A program made the position numbers and the translations under genes. Of a DNA stretch of 64,000 nucleotides, positions 35,895-50,879 are shown piece by piece. The notes under the pieces were generated by a model that had not been told where the DNA came from, did not search any database, and was given only the letters and a program-made list of their open reading frames with translations. The stretch's first letter is position 1, and every line of letters begins with the position of its first letter. Source of the DNA: Neelides folsomi (Eukaryota; Arthropoda; Collembola; Neelipleona; Neelidae); assembly GCA_034687125.1 (NCBI GenBank), contig JAQGBZ010000241.1, positions 33,779 to 97,778 on the forward strand, given 5' to 3'.

Positions 35895-38800
35895 TTATAT
35901 TTTGCGAGATGAAGCAGCCAACCGCTCCTTTCTAAGTTTTTTCCGTTGGTTGCAATCTTGTTTTAATCTTATGCATTTAGCCTTTGTGTCAGGACAGACA
36001 CGTTCCACGTCTTTATCATTGTTAGATAATTTGTCAGCTCCATTGATGGAAAGAAAATCTTTAAAAACAATTTGGGAAGTTCTCATCATATTTGGCCTAA
36101 TTGGAACTTCTCCCACGTTGAAAGATGCAAACGTTTCTTCAAATGTTTTATCAAGATTTAGCGGAGTGCAGTAGCTGTCATTGGGAAATATTGAGATTGT
36201 AACAAATGTTTTGTTCTTTGATGAATAAATATTCACACTTGCTGTGGAATAAGGTAATATTGAAATTGAATGATTGTAATTTTGTTTTGGATGTTGAAGT
36301 GTTTCATTAATGAGTTTATAGTCAAAGAATTTCCCATTTTTCTTGAAATCGAAAGAGATGTGTTCATTGGGTTGAAGATTCATATATTCAATGGGCTTCT
36401 CATTTGGTCCACTTGGCATTCTCACAATAATCAATTCATTTAGATAATTTAACGTGAGTCGATCATGAGTTGGTTTGATGATCACAGTTATGTTTTGAAT
36501 TGTTGATGTTTTAAGGATTTCATCGCTAGATGCTGAAATAAATTAAAAACAATTATAATGTATTGCGCCAAAAATTTATTAAAATCTATTTGTATGTATA
36601 AAGATTTAGATTTTAAAATATTATGACATTATTTTTATTATGAACGGCAAAAAAGTAATGCAAATAGTTAATTAACTTACGAATTTTAGACACGAAAGTC
36701 CCTTCATTACAAAGAATGCCTTCAATGTTTTCATTTGCAGTAAGAGCAGTGATGATGTAATCTGAATTTCTCAGAAACTTCTTTTTTGAATTATGAAGAG
36801 ATCCTCTTGTCAAAGTCTTTGGCTTCACTTTCCATTTGGTTGACATTTTCCATATTTTATTTTTAAAGCAAAATTTGCCAACTGCTCCATAGCTCAAAAG
36901 TGTCCTATTGGAACTTTGTAATGACAAATAAGGCTTTTCTTGCAATTGTAAGCAAATATGCTTCGACTCGGTAGTTGTATTTTTCACGCTTAATTTAACT
37001 TGTTCATTTTGGGCTAAAACATATTGGAATTTTAGCATGCGAGTTTTGCCAGTTTTCTTCCACAATTGCACTCGTGTGTAAGTTGCTTGGCTGTTACACA
37101 TGTGGATAGGCTTAATTTCTACGACACTTTTTTCATTAGCTTTTAATTCTTCACAGTTAACTTCAAATGTCTTAATTCCAAATAATGCGGAATTATCAAA
37201 GCAATCGGAAGTCTCAATTTGAGGAGCATTTGTTGTTTGAGGTTGAAGTATTTCCATTATAAATTGGTCTGTTTTGGTTGTTCTTTTTTTAACAATTCTT
37301 GTTGTCTTCTTTGGAGCTTTAGTAGTTGTTGTTATCGTTGTTATTGTCGTTGTTGTTTCATCCATCTCTTCACCTTCGAAGCCTCGACCTCCCTGATCAA
37401 CATCACCTGTCTCATCTTCACTGCTTTCAGTTGTCGTTTCATTGCTTTCTTCAATGTTTTCTGTAGTTGTTTCAGTTTCATCTTCTTCAGTCGTTGTTTT
37501 ATCCACAAAAGAGGTTGTGGTTGTCTGAATAGTTGGTTTAGATGTTACTTCTATGATGGTGGAAATTTGAGTGCTTTCAGAAGAACTTGTTATTGGTTTT
37601 TCAGTTGTTGTTAATTGTGTTGTTGTTTCATCAATTGATGACGTTTCTGTTGTTGATGTTTCTGTTTCGATTGAAATTGTAGTATTCAACTTTGTTAAAC
37701 TCTCTGCTTTAATCTTTGATGTAGTTTGAGTTATAGGTTCTTCAGATTGTGTTGTTTCTGGAGTTGTATCTAAAATTTTAGTTGTTTCGGTCAATAATGT
37801 TGTTGTCATTGGAGAAACATTGTTGACATCTTCGATTGATTCTTCGTCTGTTGTAGAAGTTAATTGGGTTGTTGGCTCTTTAGTCGTAGTTTGCTCTGTT
37901 GTTGTGCTAGGTGTTGTTTGTTCTGAAGTTACTTCTGTAGTAGTCGTAGTTGTAGGCGCTTCAGAAACTTCAGTAGTTTCTGTAACTACATCAGATTCAT
38001 TAAAATTTTCAGTTTCTGTAATTAAGGATGTACTTTGGATTTCTTCAGTAGACAATGGTTTTGAAGTTTCAGTAAAAGTCAAGATTGTAGTATCGGTAAC
38101 TCCTATTATGGTGGAAGCTATATCAGTAGTTGTTAAAGGCAACAAAGAAGTAGATTCTTCAGTTGCTGAAAGCAAAGAAGTTGTATCTCCTGTTGTTGTT
38201 TCTGTAGTAACGATTGTTGTTAAAAAATTTTGAGTAGTTGTTGATTTCGAACTTTCTTCGGATTCTTTCGAGTCTGGTTCAACAGTGGTTTTTGTTTGAC
38301 TTTGCGAAGATAATAATACTGTGGTTTCTGGTTGAATTGAAGTTTCCGTTGTTTGGGTAACTTCCATTGTGGTTGGAATGATTGTTGTGGTTGGAATTTC
38401 AGATGTTTGTTTTTCATTTGTCAAAGAAGTTTCTTCAGATGTAGTTGTTTCGGTAACAATCGTTGTTTGCAATGCTGTCATAGTTGTAGTTGGGATTTTA
38501 TAAGATTCTACATTCTCAATTGACTGTGTTGTTAATTCCGTTATGGATTTAAGCACTTCTGTCGTTATAATTTCGATACTTGTAGAAGTATCTTCAGTTG
38601 TTTTATCTTCAATTGTTAATAAAGTTGTTGGTATTGATGTTGTTTCAGTTGTTTGTGTTGGTTCAACAGTGATAGTTTTAGCTTGCATATTGCCAATTGT
38701 TTCTAATTCGTCTTCAGTTGTTGTACCAAGACTTGATGTTGTTAATTCTTCGTTGATTGTATTATCGGATATCGTAGTTGTTGATGTTTCAGATTTATTT

Positions 38801-41800
38801 GAAGTAGTAATTGTTCCTTTTGTCTCTTTTCTTTGAGATTTAATTTTGCATCTTCTTTTTCCATTAATAAATTTTTTTTTACACATTTTTCGTCTAGTTG
38901 TTTTACTCTCAAGATGTGATTGTGTAATGTTACTTTCAGTCGTTGATGGGTTTGTATTTTCATTAGTAACTAATTCGGAAACTTCAGTCATGGTACTCAT
39001 TGTAGTGCTCAATTGAACTGGTTGATTTTCACCAATATTTTCATCTTCAATTGTTGTAGTGCTTGTCGTACCCAATTGAACAGGTAAATTGTCGTCAATG
39101 CTTTCAACATCAATTGTTATAGTGCTAGTGCTGCTCAATCGAACAGGTAAATTTTCATTTATGTTTTTATCAATTGTTGTAGTGCTTGTTGTGCTCAATT
39201 GAACGGGCAAATTTTCATCAATATTTCCATCAATAGATGTGCTCACTGTAGATATATCGTTAATTGTTGTTGTATCTTCAGATTTAGTTGTTTCTGTTAA
39301 TATTGTTGATGTTTCTGTTATTATTGTAGTTTGCTTCCCAATTTGCGACGACGTCTTCTGAGACTTTGTTTTGCATTTCATTTTACCATTCTTAAATCGT
39401 TTTTTGCATTTCTTGTGTCTCTTTGATATATTTTCTGAAGTTAGTTTTGTTGTTGTCGATAACATTGTTGTATAATTTTCAACAGTTGAAGATGATGACT
39501 CTTCTATTATTATACCCTCTGTAGTTGATATTGGAAGTGCTGTAGATTCAATGATAGTGGTTGGAACCGTAGTTGATGGTTCTTCAAAAGTAATGACTTC
39601 AGTTATTGTGATTGATGTTGTGGTCACAAATGACACTTCTTTTATTGCCTCTTCGGTTATTGTGGACCTTGAATCGGTAGTTGGATTTTCAGTCATCAAT
39701 TCGGTTGTAGGCATTGTTTTTGTACTTGCGTAATTTTCTGTAATAAATCCATCTTTGTTTATTAGTATTTCTGTCGTGGAATATTCTTTTATTAATTTCT
39801 CGGAAGAGAATTCATTTATTATTGTTGATGTCGTGCTTTTCGTTTTATCAACGTATTTTGTTGAAGTCGGTTCAGTTTTTGGTGTTTTAAATTTTCTTTT
39901 ACATTTTCTTTTCCCGTTGTTAAACCTTTTTTTGCATTTCCTTCTAGTTATTCTGAATGATTGTGTAGTTTCTGCAATGTTTGTTTCTGTTATTTTACTT
40001 GTGATTTCACTTGTTGGCATTATGCTATCTATTGTTGTTGACATATCAACTGTTTGGATTGTTGTCGAAATAGTAGAAGTTGGCATTGTAGTTTCTTCAG
40101 TAGTTTGGGTAGTTTCGAAAGTTTTTGGTATCGTTGTTTCATCGATGAATGTTGCTTGATTCAATTTTCTTGAAACCTTAAATGGTTTTTGTTTACACTT
40201 TCGAGTTCCATTTTTAAATATATTTTTGCAGTTTCTCTTTGATGGTTTACTCTCTTGGATTGATTTCTGAGTTGGTGAAATAGAACTTTCGATCGGTTGG
40301 ATTGTTGTAGTTATTGTTGACATTTTAGTTGTTAATAATTCATTGGTTGTTGTATCAAATGTCGATTTAGCTATAGTTTCTAGACTTGTAAATGTTGGAG
40401 TTTTTATTGTTGTTCTTTTCTGACTACATTTTCTTTTTCCATTTTTACTTTTTCTGCTGCATTTTCTTGTTATACCTTCTTCCATAAATTTTCCAAATGA
40501 TGGTCCGATAATATTTTTCTGAATCTTAAGTTCTTCTAGAAGTTTTATCTTTTCATTTTCATCATAATTACTAGTCGGTTCTGTTGGGATTTCTGTTGTA
40601 GAATTTTGAATTATATTGTTAATTTCTTCAATTTTTATTCCACATGATTTTAAATCCTTTTTCATTTTAGTATTTTGTTCAATTAAATACTTTGAAATTT
40701 TTGAATTGGCTAACATGCTGTTTCCTTTGATAAACTGCCAAATTGAGCACACAAAGGTTGAATCTGTGTTTTCTTGTAAATAAGTTAAAGTAATTACATT
40801 TCTTTCCGATACATTATCAGTTTCCAAAATCATGTAAATCATATTAAATACAAGAAACATTTCTTTTTCTTTCACATCACATCTTTTGTACATTTTCAGA
40901 TATTCGACAATTTGATTATATTTTAAAATAGTTAAGTTTTCAAATTTGATTTCTTTAATTTGGTCATATTTCTCGATGAGTTTATTAAATTCAGATTTGA
41001 ATGATCCATCGCGAAATCTCCTATTGGATCCATCAAATTCTTCTGTAATCAATTCAATGAAAGCTTTATGGCCTTCTAAAGAAACTTTGTTCAGTAAGTT
41101 ATACGAATCAAATTGTTTCATTTCTTCAAGTTTTTTATTGTATTCAATATATTTTTTACTTGAGGTGTCGTTGAATTTCTTAGTTTCACTTGTTTCACCA
41201 AAGTATTGATACCACATGACATAAATGTATTTTAGTCTTGTGAATGTAACTTTCAATATTATTATTTCTTCTCTTGTTATTCTTTTTTTCCATTTAGTGT
41301 TGATGCAATTGCTCATGAAATCATCGAAATCCCAATTCTGGTAATTGTCAATGCTTGCATTCCAATCAACTTTGTCCTTAAATGGAACTGACACGTTGTT
41401 TATTTTTGCAAATTTATCAGCGTTTATGTCAACTGTAGAGTTTTTTGATCCTTTACTAGCAAGGCTAATTTCAAAAGTTGATTCAGTAGTTGTGGTCAAT
41501 TTTGATGCCGTTGTTGTCAGAACAGTTGTAGATAATGTAGTTTCAGTAGTTGAGCTTACTGATGCTTGAGGTGTTGTGGTTGTAATTACTGTTGTTTTCA
41601 TCTTTAGTTCTAACATTGTACTTTCACCTATTTCATCACCATTCCTATCTTCAAATCCTCTTTTTGCTTGTTTACTATCTGAATCATCATTTAATTCTTT
41701 TGTGATTATTGCCGTTGGAAAATTGGGTTCTATCGTTATTTGTTTTATTACTATTGTTGTTTGTTGTGATCCTTGAGTTGTTTGGGTGGTAGGTTCTGCA

Positions 41801-44800
41801 GTAGTAAGTGTGAAATTTAATCCTCTGTCTTCCTGCGCAAGATTTGTTTCATCACTTGACTCAGTGGTTGTAATTGTCATTTTCGTTGGTATCATTGTTG
41901 TTGTATCTGTAATTTTCATTGTTTTTGGTTCTGTTGTAAGTGTAGCTTCCATTAATGTTGTTTGGGTTGTGGGTTCTGTAGTTTTAAGTGTGACATCTAA
42001 TCCTCTGCCTTCTTGTGCAAAATTAGATTCATCACTTGGCTCAGTTGTTGTATTCGTTTGTGTTGTTGTCATTGTTGTCTGAGTTGTTTGTTCTAATGTT
42101 GTAAGAGTGACATCTATTCCTCTACCTTCTTGAGCAAGATTTTCTTCTTCTGAGGATTCGGTTGTGGTGGTCATTTGTACTGGTTTCATTATTGTTTGTG
42201 TGGTTTCGATTGTTGTTGTTTGTGTTGGTTCCATTGATGTTGTTTGTGTTGATTGTTCTAATGATGTAAAAGTAACATCTAATCCTCTTCCTTCTTGAGC
42301 AAGATTATTGTCATCATCGGATTCAGTAGTTGATTTAACTTCAGTTGTTTCTGTTACAAAAGTTGGTTTTTCTTCAAAAGAAAATGCCCAATCGTTGATT
42401 TTTCCAAATGAACGGACATCTTGAGTATTATTTATTTCAGATTTAGCTTTAATGGCGAGAATGTCAAATCCACAAACTCTTCCACTTTGAAGTTTGATTT
42501 TTTCATTCTCTATGAGATAAAAAAACATTTTGGAATTTAGGAATTTTTTGTTGTTGAGTAATATGGTCCAACATTCGCAACCAAATGGAGATTGATTGTT
42601 GAGCAAGTATTGAATCATAATGATGTTTCTCTCCATGATGATATTTTGTTGAACTATCAAATTAACTATGCTTAAGGTGGGAAAGTCAGTTAAACTTCCA
42701 TCTTTTCTGCCAGCAAAATCAGAATAAATTTTAATAAAACTTGAAAGAATGTTAAAAATGTCAATGTCAAGAGCAGAGAAATCAATTTTCTCAAATTGGG
42801 AATATTTGGTTGAAAAATCTGTGTATTCATTTTGAAAGATAATCTTGTCATATTTTTCCCATCCATTGGTAAAATGAGCGTAAATCAATCTTGCAAAATT
42901 TTCTTTTCCTTCTGGGAACATTCCTTCATTGTTTTGGTACATTTGGAATGGATTAAATCTCTGACCCATTTGGTTAAAATTTTGATTAGGTAGTGGCATT
43001 TTGAAATTAAATCTCGAGTTGTCGAATCGGTTCATGTTAAATCCTTTTTCCGGTCCTTGGGCTTGCCACCATATTAAATATTGATAAATAAATCTTGTAT
43101 ATGTGACACGAAGGATTGTTATTTCTTCAGTTGTAATTCGACGTTTCCAATCTATCCTTATACAATTTTGGAGAAATTGGTCAAAGCTCCATTTTTGAAA
43201 ATTGTCAAGTTTAAAATTCCAATCTACCTTATCTTCAAATGGAAATGTCCAATTGTTCATTTCGGCAAAAGTTTTCATATCTGGTAAATTTGATTTTATC
43301 CCAGCTGGTCCGTTGATTGTTGAGCTTTCCATTGATTCATCCATAAATGGTCCTAGCGTTGTTGTGCTTTCCATCGATTCATCTACAAATGGTCGAATCG
43401 TTGTGGTTGAATCCATTGAAGTTGTTAAAATATCAGTTGTTGGAATCATAGTTTCAATAAATTTCCTTGTTGTTGTTTCATACATTGTTGTTTCTTCTGT
43501 TGTATCTTGGATTTTTGACGTAATTGGTTGTACTGTCGTAATGTCTCTTGTTTGTATTGTTGTTGTTTCTGTTATTAGTGTACTTGGTTGCATTGTTGTT
43601 GTTTCTGTTATTAGAGTACTTGGTTTCATTGTCGTAATTTCACTTGTTTGCATTGTTATTGTTTCCGTTATTAGCGTACTCGGTTGCATTGTTGTAATTT
43701 CATTTGTTTGAATTGTTGTTTCTGTTTTTGGGGTACTTGGTTGATTGTTCGTACCTTCACTCATTTGCATTTTTGTTGTTTCTGTTATCTGGTTACTTGG
43801 TTGCAATATCGTACCTTCACTTGCTTGCATTGTTGTTGTTATTGTTATCGGGGTACTTGGTTGAATAGTCTTAAGACTTTCACTTGTTTGCATTGTCGTT
43901 TCTTCTGTTTTCTGTGTTGTTTCGTCTTCAAAAACCGCGGTGATTGAAACTATAGGCTCTAGAGTTGTTGGTTCTATACCGCTTATTTCATCATCTAATT
44001 TATCGCTAGCATCTACATCTAAATTATTTTTTTCATTTTCGTCCATGCTCATAACATTATTGTTTTCTGGATTGGAAGATTCTCGATTTCCTCCGAGTAA
44101 TTCTAAAACGATATTTTTTGTTTTGGGTGCAAGTAATATTCTATCTATGGGATTTTGATTTTCTATTGCTTGTTCCTCCATGTTCATTGTTTCGACTTGT
44201 CTAGTTTCAGGGTTCTCATTTTCAGAGTTTGATTCCGGATCTTTCTCATTGGAAATGAGTGAACTGATGAAACATTCGGGAACTTCATTTCGTCGTTTAC
44301 ATATCAAATCATTTCGTGAGAATACTTCTCCAGGAGGACAAGTTTTCTTTATGTTTTTCAATTTGCCTTTAGAATTTGCCTTGCATTCATAATATGTTTC
44401 ACATTCGGCTGTTGGTGATAATTTTCCAGATTGACATTCATTGGAACTTTTGGTTTTTTTAGGTTTAATCGCTCTTACTCCAATTTCTTCTTCCAACGCC
44501 CCAAGCAATCCGCCTTCGCATCTCTCCTTTAAATATAATTCAAAATCTGTATTGCATATCTCATATGTAACTTTTTCATCATTGACCTTTATATTTATTC
44601 AGTTCTTTAATTATAATTATAATTTATTATATGAATATTTACAATAATCTCAAAATGAGGTTATTATTATCAAGCATAAACATGTATAGAATATAGAGCC
44701 CTCATAGGTATGCAGCTAAACGAATTTAGATAGTACCCAAGAATTTTAAACGATTTTAAATTAAAAAGGTATCAAATATGAATATGGTACTTATAAGAGA

Positions 44801-44911
44801 AAATATTTATGAATATCTTACCAAATAAAGGACTTGTAAAAGGAAGAAGATGATGGTGGACGTGAAAATGGTCCTTCTACATTGTAGAAAAAGACCATGT
44901 TTAAATATCAT
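35895..44911 (-). CDS. Giant Thr/Ser-rich chitin-binding (CBM14) mucin-like protein (3 exons)
   Basis: Exons 44911-44822, 44586-36681 and 36532-35895 give 2877 residues; exon 2 alone is 7.9 kb. Exon 1 encodes a hydrophobic leader (TIIFFLLQVLYL near 19-30). It was chosen because it is the nearest in-frame ATG with a good donor; the exon 2 acceptor (ATAAAG) lacks pyrimidines, so this join is the least certain. Residues about 81-135 form one CBM14/peritrophin-A domain with six spaced Cys (TYYEC, CPPGEVFSRNDLIC). The rest is mostly low-complexity Thr/Ser/Glu, as in O-glycosylated mucins, broken by two copies of an unrecognised ~250-residue domain, five Cys/Lys motifs and several tandem repeats. 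The C-terminal ~370 residues are less repetitive, with Cys, and are also unrecognised. It is probably a secreted matrix, cuticle or gut-lining protein. No membrane anchor was seen. Confidence 0.8.
38815..40480 (-). repeat. Five dispersed Cys/Lys motifs in the mucin-like protein
   Basis: RKCSRKSKNGKRKC, RNCKNIFKNGTRKC, RKCKKRFNNGKRKC, KKCKKRFKNGKMKC and RKMCKKKFINGKRRC are encoded near 40445, 40220, 39925, 39390 and 38850. Each is a strongly basic C-x8/9-NGxxxC island within Thr/Ser-rich linker. The fixed Cys pair suggests a small disulphide loop or a polyanion-binding site. Confidence 0.8.
39000..39240 (-). repeat. Tandem ENLPVQLSTTSTTTID repeats in the mucin-like protein
   Basis: Four units of about 21-22 residues (NENLPVQLSTTSTTTIDKNI and variants) follow each other directly between the fourth and fifth Cys/Lys motifs. 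Confidence 0.75.
40600..41440 (-). other. Unknown domain, copy 2
   Basis: Parallels copy 1 over its length: FAKINNVSVPFKDKVDWNAS, NCINTKWKKRITREEIIILK, VTFTRLKYIYVMWYQ, and a C-terminal IWQFIKGNSMLANSKISKYL matched to WTILLNNKKFLNSKMFFYL in copy 1. The divergence suggests an old internal duplication. Confidence 0.7.
41815..42310 (-). repeat. Tandem AQEGRG(L/I)DVT repeats in the mucin-like protein
   Basis: Four units, each with NLAQEGRGLDVT (or close) followed by a Glu-Gln/Thr-rich linker, occur 117-181 bases apart. A fifth diverged form (VDQGGRGFEGEE) lies near 37380. The unit length varies by whole codons, typical of expanding coding repeats. Confidence 0.75.
42350..43311 (-). other. Unknown domain, copy 1, with a partial third copy after it
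   Basis: Starts near FAEMNNWTFPFEDKVDW and runs through WKRRITTEEITILRVTYTRF to VCGFDILAIK. Immediately after it comes SFGKINDWAFSFEEK (about 42350-42415), which repeats only the opening of the domain, a truncated third copy. The domain has few Cys and much Phe, Tyr and Trp. I do not recognise it. Confidence 0.7.
43530..43905 (-). repeat. Tandem TETTTMQPSTLI repeats in the mucin-like protein
   Basis: A 12-13-residue unit, TETTTMQPSTLI with MQTSEITTMQPS variants, is repeated about ten times just after the CBM14 domain and a short acidic spacer. The DNA copies differ mostly at third positions. Confidence 0.7.
44272..44438 (-). other. CBM14 chitin-binding domain segment of the mucin-like protein
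   Basis: Six cysteines in the order C-x10-C-x5-C-x14-C-x12-C-x8-C, with the aromatic TYYEC and the CPPGEVF motif, are the peritrophin-A pattern. It is the only such domain in the protein and lies close to its N-terminus. Confidence 0.85.
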
Positions 44912-46103
44912 TGTCTTTAAATTAGACAATGATTTAACTTGATGCTACATGACCCTTCGAAAAGGAAACGCAGAATGATTTCACTTTCTCTTTATTTATT
45001 AATGAATATCTAAATTACATTATTAATATTACATTCATACACAACATAATTAACACAAATGCATTTAACATTGGAAGCATTTGTTTAGAAATTGGATTTC
45101 TTTAAGATAGTTTATACATAAAATGTTAATTTAATTCAATCTAAAATTGACATTTATAATAGTGTATTAAAAGTATTTTTAATTAACACTTTCCAATTTA
45201 TTGGAATGAAGAATGCCATTCCACTAAATAAACGAAACCGTTTAATTACTTAGATCTATTAACCAGCAATGGATCTATTAATACCTAAATACTTACCTAA
45301 TCAACAATTATGTGATATCTACTCATTGTGTACATATTATGATATATATTATAATTTAATTTAATGTTCCTATTTGAATACTTAATTTGAAATCGTCCAT
45401 ACCAATCAATGTAAGTTAGGTATGCCGAATGCCAAATAATATAAATATTAAATTCATGATTATAATCGAAAATCACATGCCATATCTCATCATGTCAACG
45501 GTCATTAATGTCATTAATCATATTATGCATGACATAACTCTTTACATAATATTTAGAGCAAACCAAACTGGCATTTACAATAGAATAGGCAGGCTTCCTA
45601 TATAGCAAACGAGCAAAACCAAGGAGCAAAGCAACAAGCTCGAAAGAATAGGCAAAGGTTCAATGGATTCATAAGATATCACAGACAGTAACCTGCACTT
45701 TGCAAAACCGCATAAATTCAACTTTTTGACCTGCGTTTGAAATTTTGAGATTGAATTTTGTTAGGTCGACTAATTCGAATTAGTCGACTTGATTAACAAG
45801 ATCGTGAGAATTTATTTATTTTGCATGTTGGGGGAATGATTATTAGAATTATTAATATTAGAATTCTCAATTTATCGACGGGCTAAAGAGTTTAGTGGAG
45901 CTTTAACCGAAGTATACTACACAGTACACAGGTATTTTTTAATAGGTACACACACTTTAGCTTTCTGACAACTTTAAATTATTAAATTAAGTTTAATAAT
46001 TAATTTATTAAAATAACAGATTCGTCATGTTTCTTCCGAGCGATATTGTATTTTGATCAAGTTTCAATTTTCATTTAATATTTAGATAAAAAATTTAACA
46101 AAG
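44912..46103. other. Divergent intergenic region, mucin-like gene and muskelin
   Basis: Both genes are read outward from this 1.2-kb AT-rich gap, so it should hold both promoters. A CCTATATAGC TATA-like site at about 45598-45607 could serve muskelin but its distance to the ATG (about 500 bases) makes this unsure. It also holds a 24-base perfect palindrome at 45765-45788. Confidence 0.4.
45765..45788. repeat. Perfect 24-base palindrome
   Basis: GTCGACTAATTC followed directly by its exact reverse complement, with no spacer. It could be a dimeric factor site in the muskelin upstream region or a chance cruciform. Confidence 0.6.
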
Positions 46104-49572
<3,469 letters not shown>

Positions 49573-50879
49573 TTTATCCTCTCTATTTGCATCCCTCCAT
49601 GAATTATTTAAAATCCAAAGTTCAACGTTTCAGTTCAGCTTCATTTCAAAGAGTCCTTTTTGTGGCTACTAAGTATAAGTACTTTATTTTAAGTTTAATT
49701 TGGGATAGGATAGATTAGGAAGGGAGAACGTAAGGCTTAGGAAGTTTTGGTAATTGATGATAAAATGAATTTAAGTCTTTTAAGTGGATACCATTTTATG
49801 TGCTGATAATTTAAAACCTGATTAACTGATTATTAACTTATTTTATGCATGTATTATTATTTATACAAATATATTAACTAACTTTAAAATTAAATATTTA
49901 TTTATACAAATTTTACATTGCTTGATAAACTCAATATGGATTTACAATCAATTGTATTACAAAATAAGATTAGATATCTTGTATTTATAATATGGTAGAA
50001 TAGTAATTTATGATTGAATAATACTGATTTTGAAACAATTCAATTTGTCTAATTGATCATTTATCAATATTTTTGTATATTAGGTACGCTTCTTTCTACG
50101 CAAGCGATAATTTAAGTTGCTTTTATTGGTAAGATAAATATTGACATAATTACACATTTAATATTTTTGCCTTAATTTGCCTATATATTTTTAATAATTT
50201 TAGGTTTAATCAAGTTTTGTGAATATTTTTTCATGCTTAATGCTTTAAGAAAAATGCCGATATCAAAAAAATTTCAAAAAATGCCATCCTGAATCGTTTG
50301 CCGTCCGACATATGAAGGGTTCATAATACAATTTATTATTTTTAAATTGCTAATAATATTCTTTGTAGCTACTTAAATAGTTAATTCGTAATATTTTGCT
50401 AATTGATTTATTAAAATTTAGAATTTTGTCATAATATCTGCGGCACGTTTTGTTTACAAAAGCGATGATATATTGTCCAAAGAATGTTAAGGTTGAGAGG
50501 AAAAGTCCTGATATTCACAGTTATGCATATTAGAGAGATACGTTGGAGTTTGGGAATGTAGTGGGGTTGAGGGGTTTGGAAATGTAGGGGAATGCATGGG
50601 AGATGTCCACAGCATCCACATCATAGAGGTTCATCTCATCACGTTTCTCCCAGGTTCACTCACACCTTACGGGGCCGAACGGGTTGAGTGGTTCCTAAAC
50701 TCTGATTCACTGAGACACATTCAACATCATAGTGGAGAGGGGCTGAGGAGATTTCCGTCATGGGATAATAGGAAGATTGGACGAGACGAAAGCCCAACAG
50801 TTACGACACACAATAATAAATCCCTTTCCACCAACTTCCTTTTCCGACTCACATGGACTGACTGTCGGAGTTTTAGAAT
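49573..50879. other. Intergenic region and Bicaudal-D 5' UTR
   Basis: AT-rich to 50450, then GC-richer from about 50520 to 50880, fitting a promoter and leader. A plus frame at 50596-50988 overlaps the Bicaudal-D start in another frame and is not called. TTTTAG three bases before the ATG (50872-50877) is acceptor-like. Confidence 0.4.

Noticed and set aside
37219-44392. Many plus-strand frames of 60-170 codons rich in Val and Ser opposite the mucin-like gene
   Set aside because: They are antisense shadows of the Thr-rich codons (ACA/ACT read backwards as TGT/AGT and GTT).
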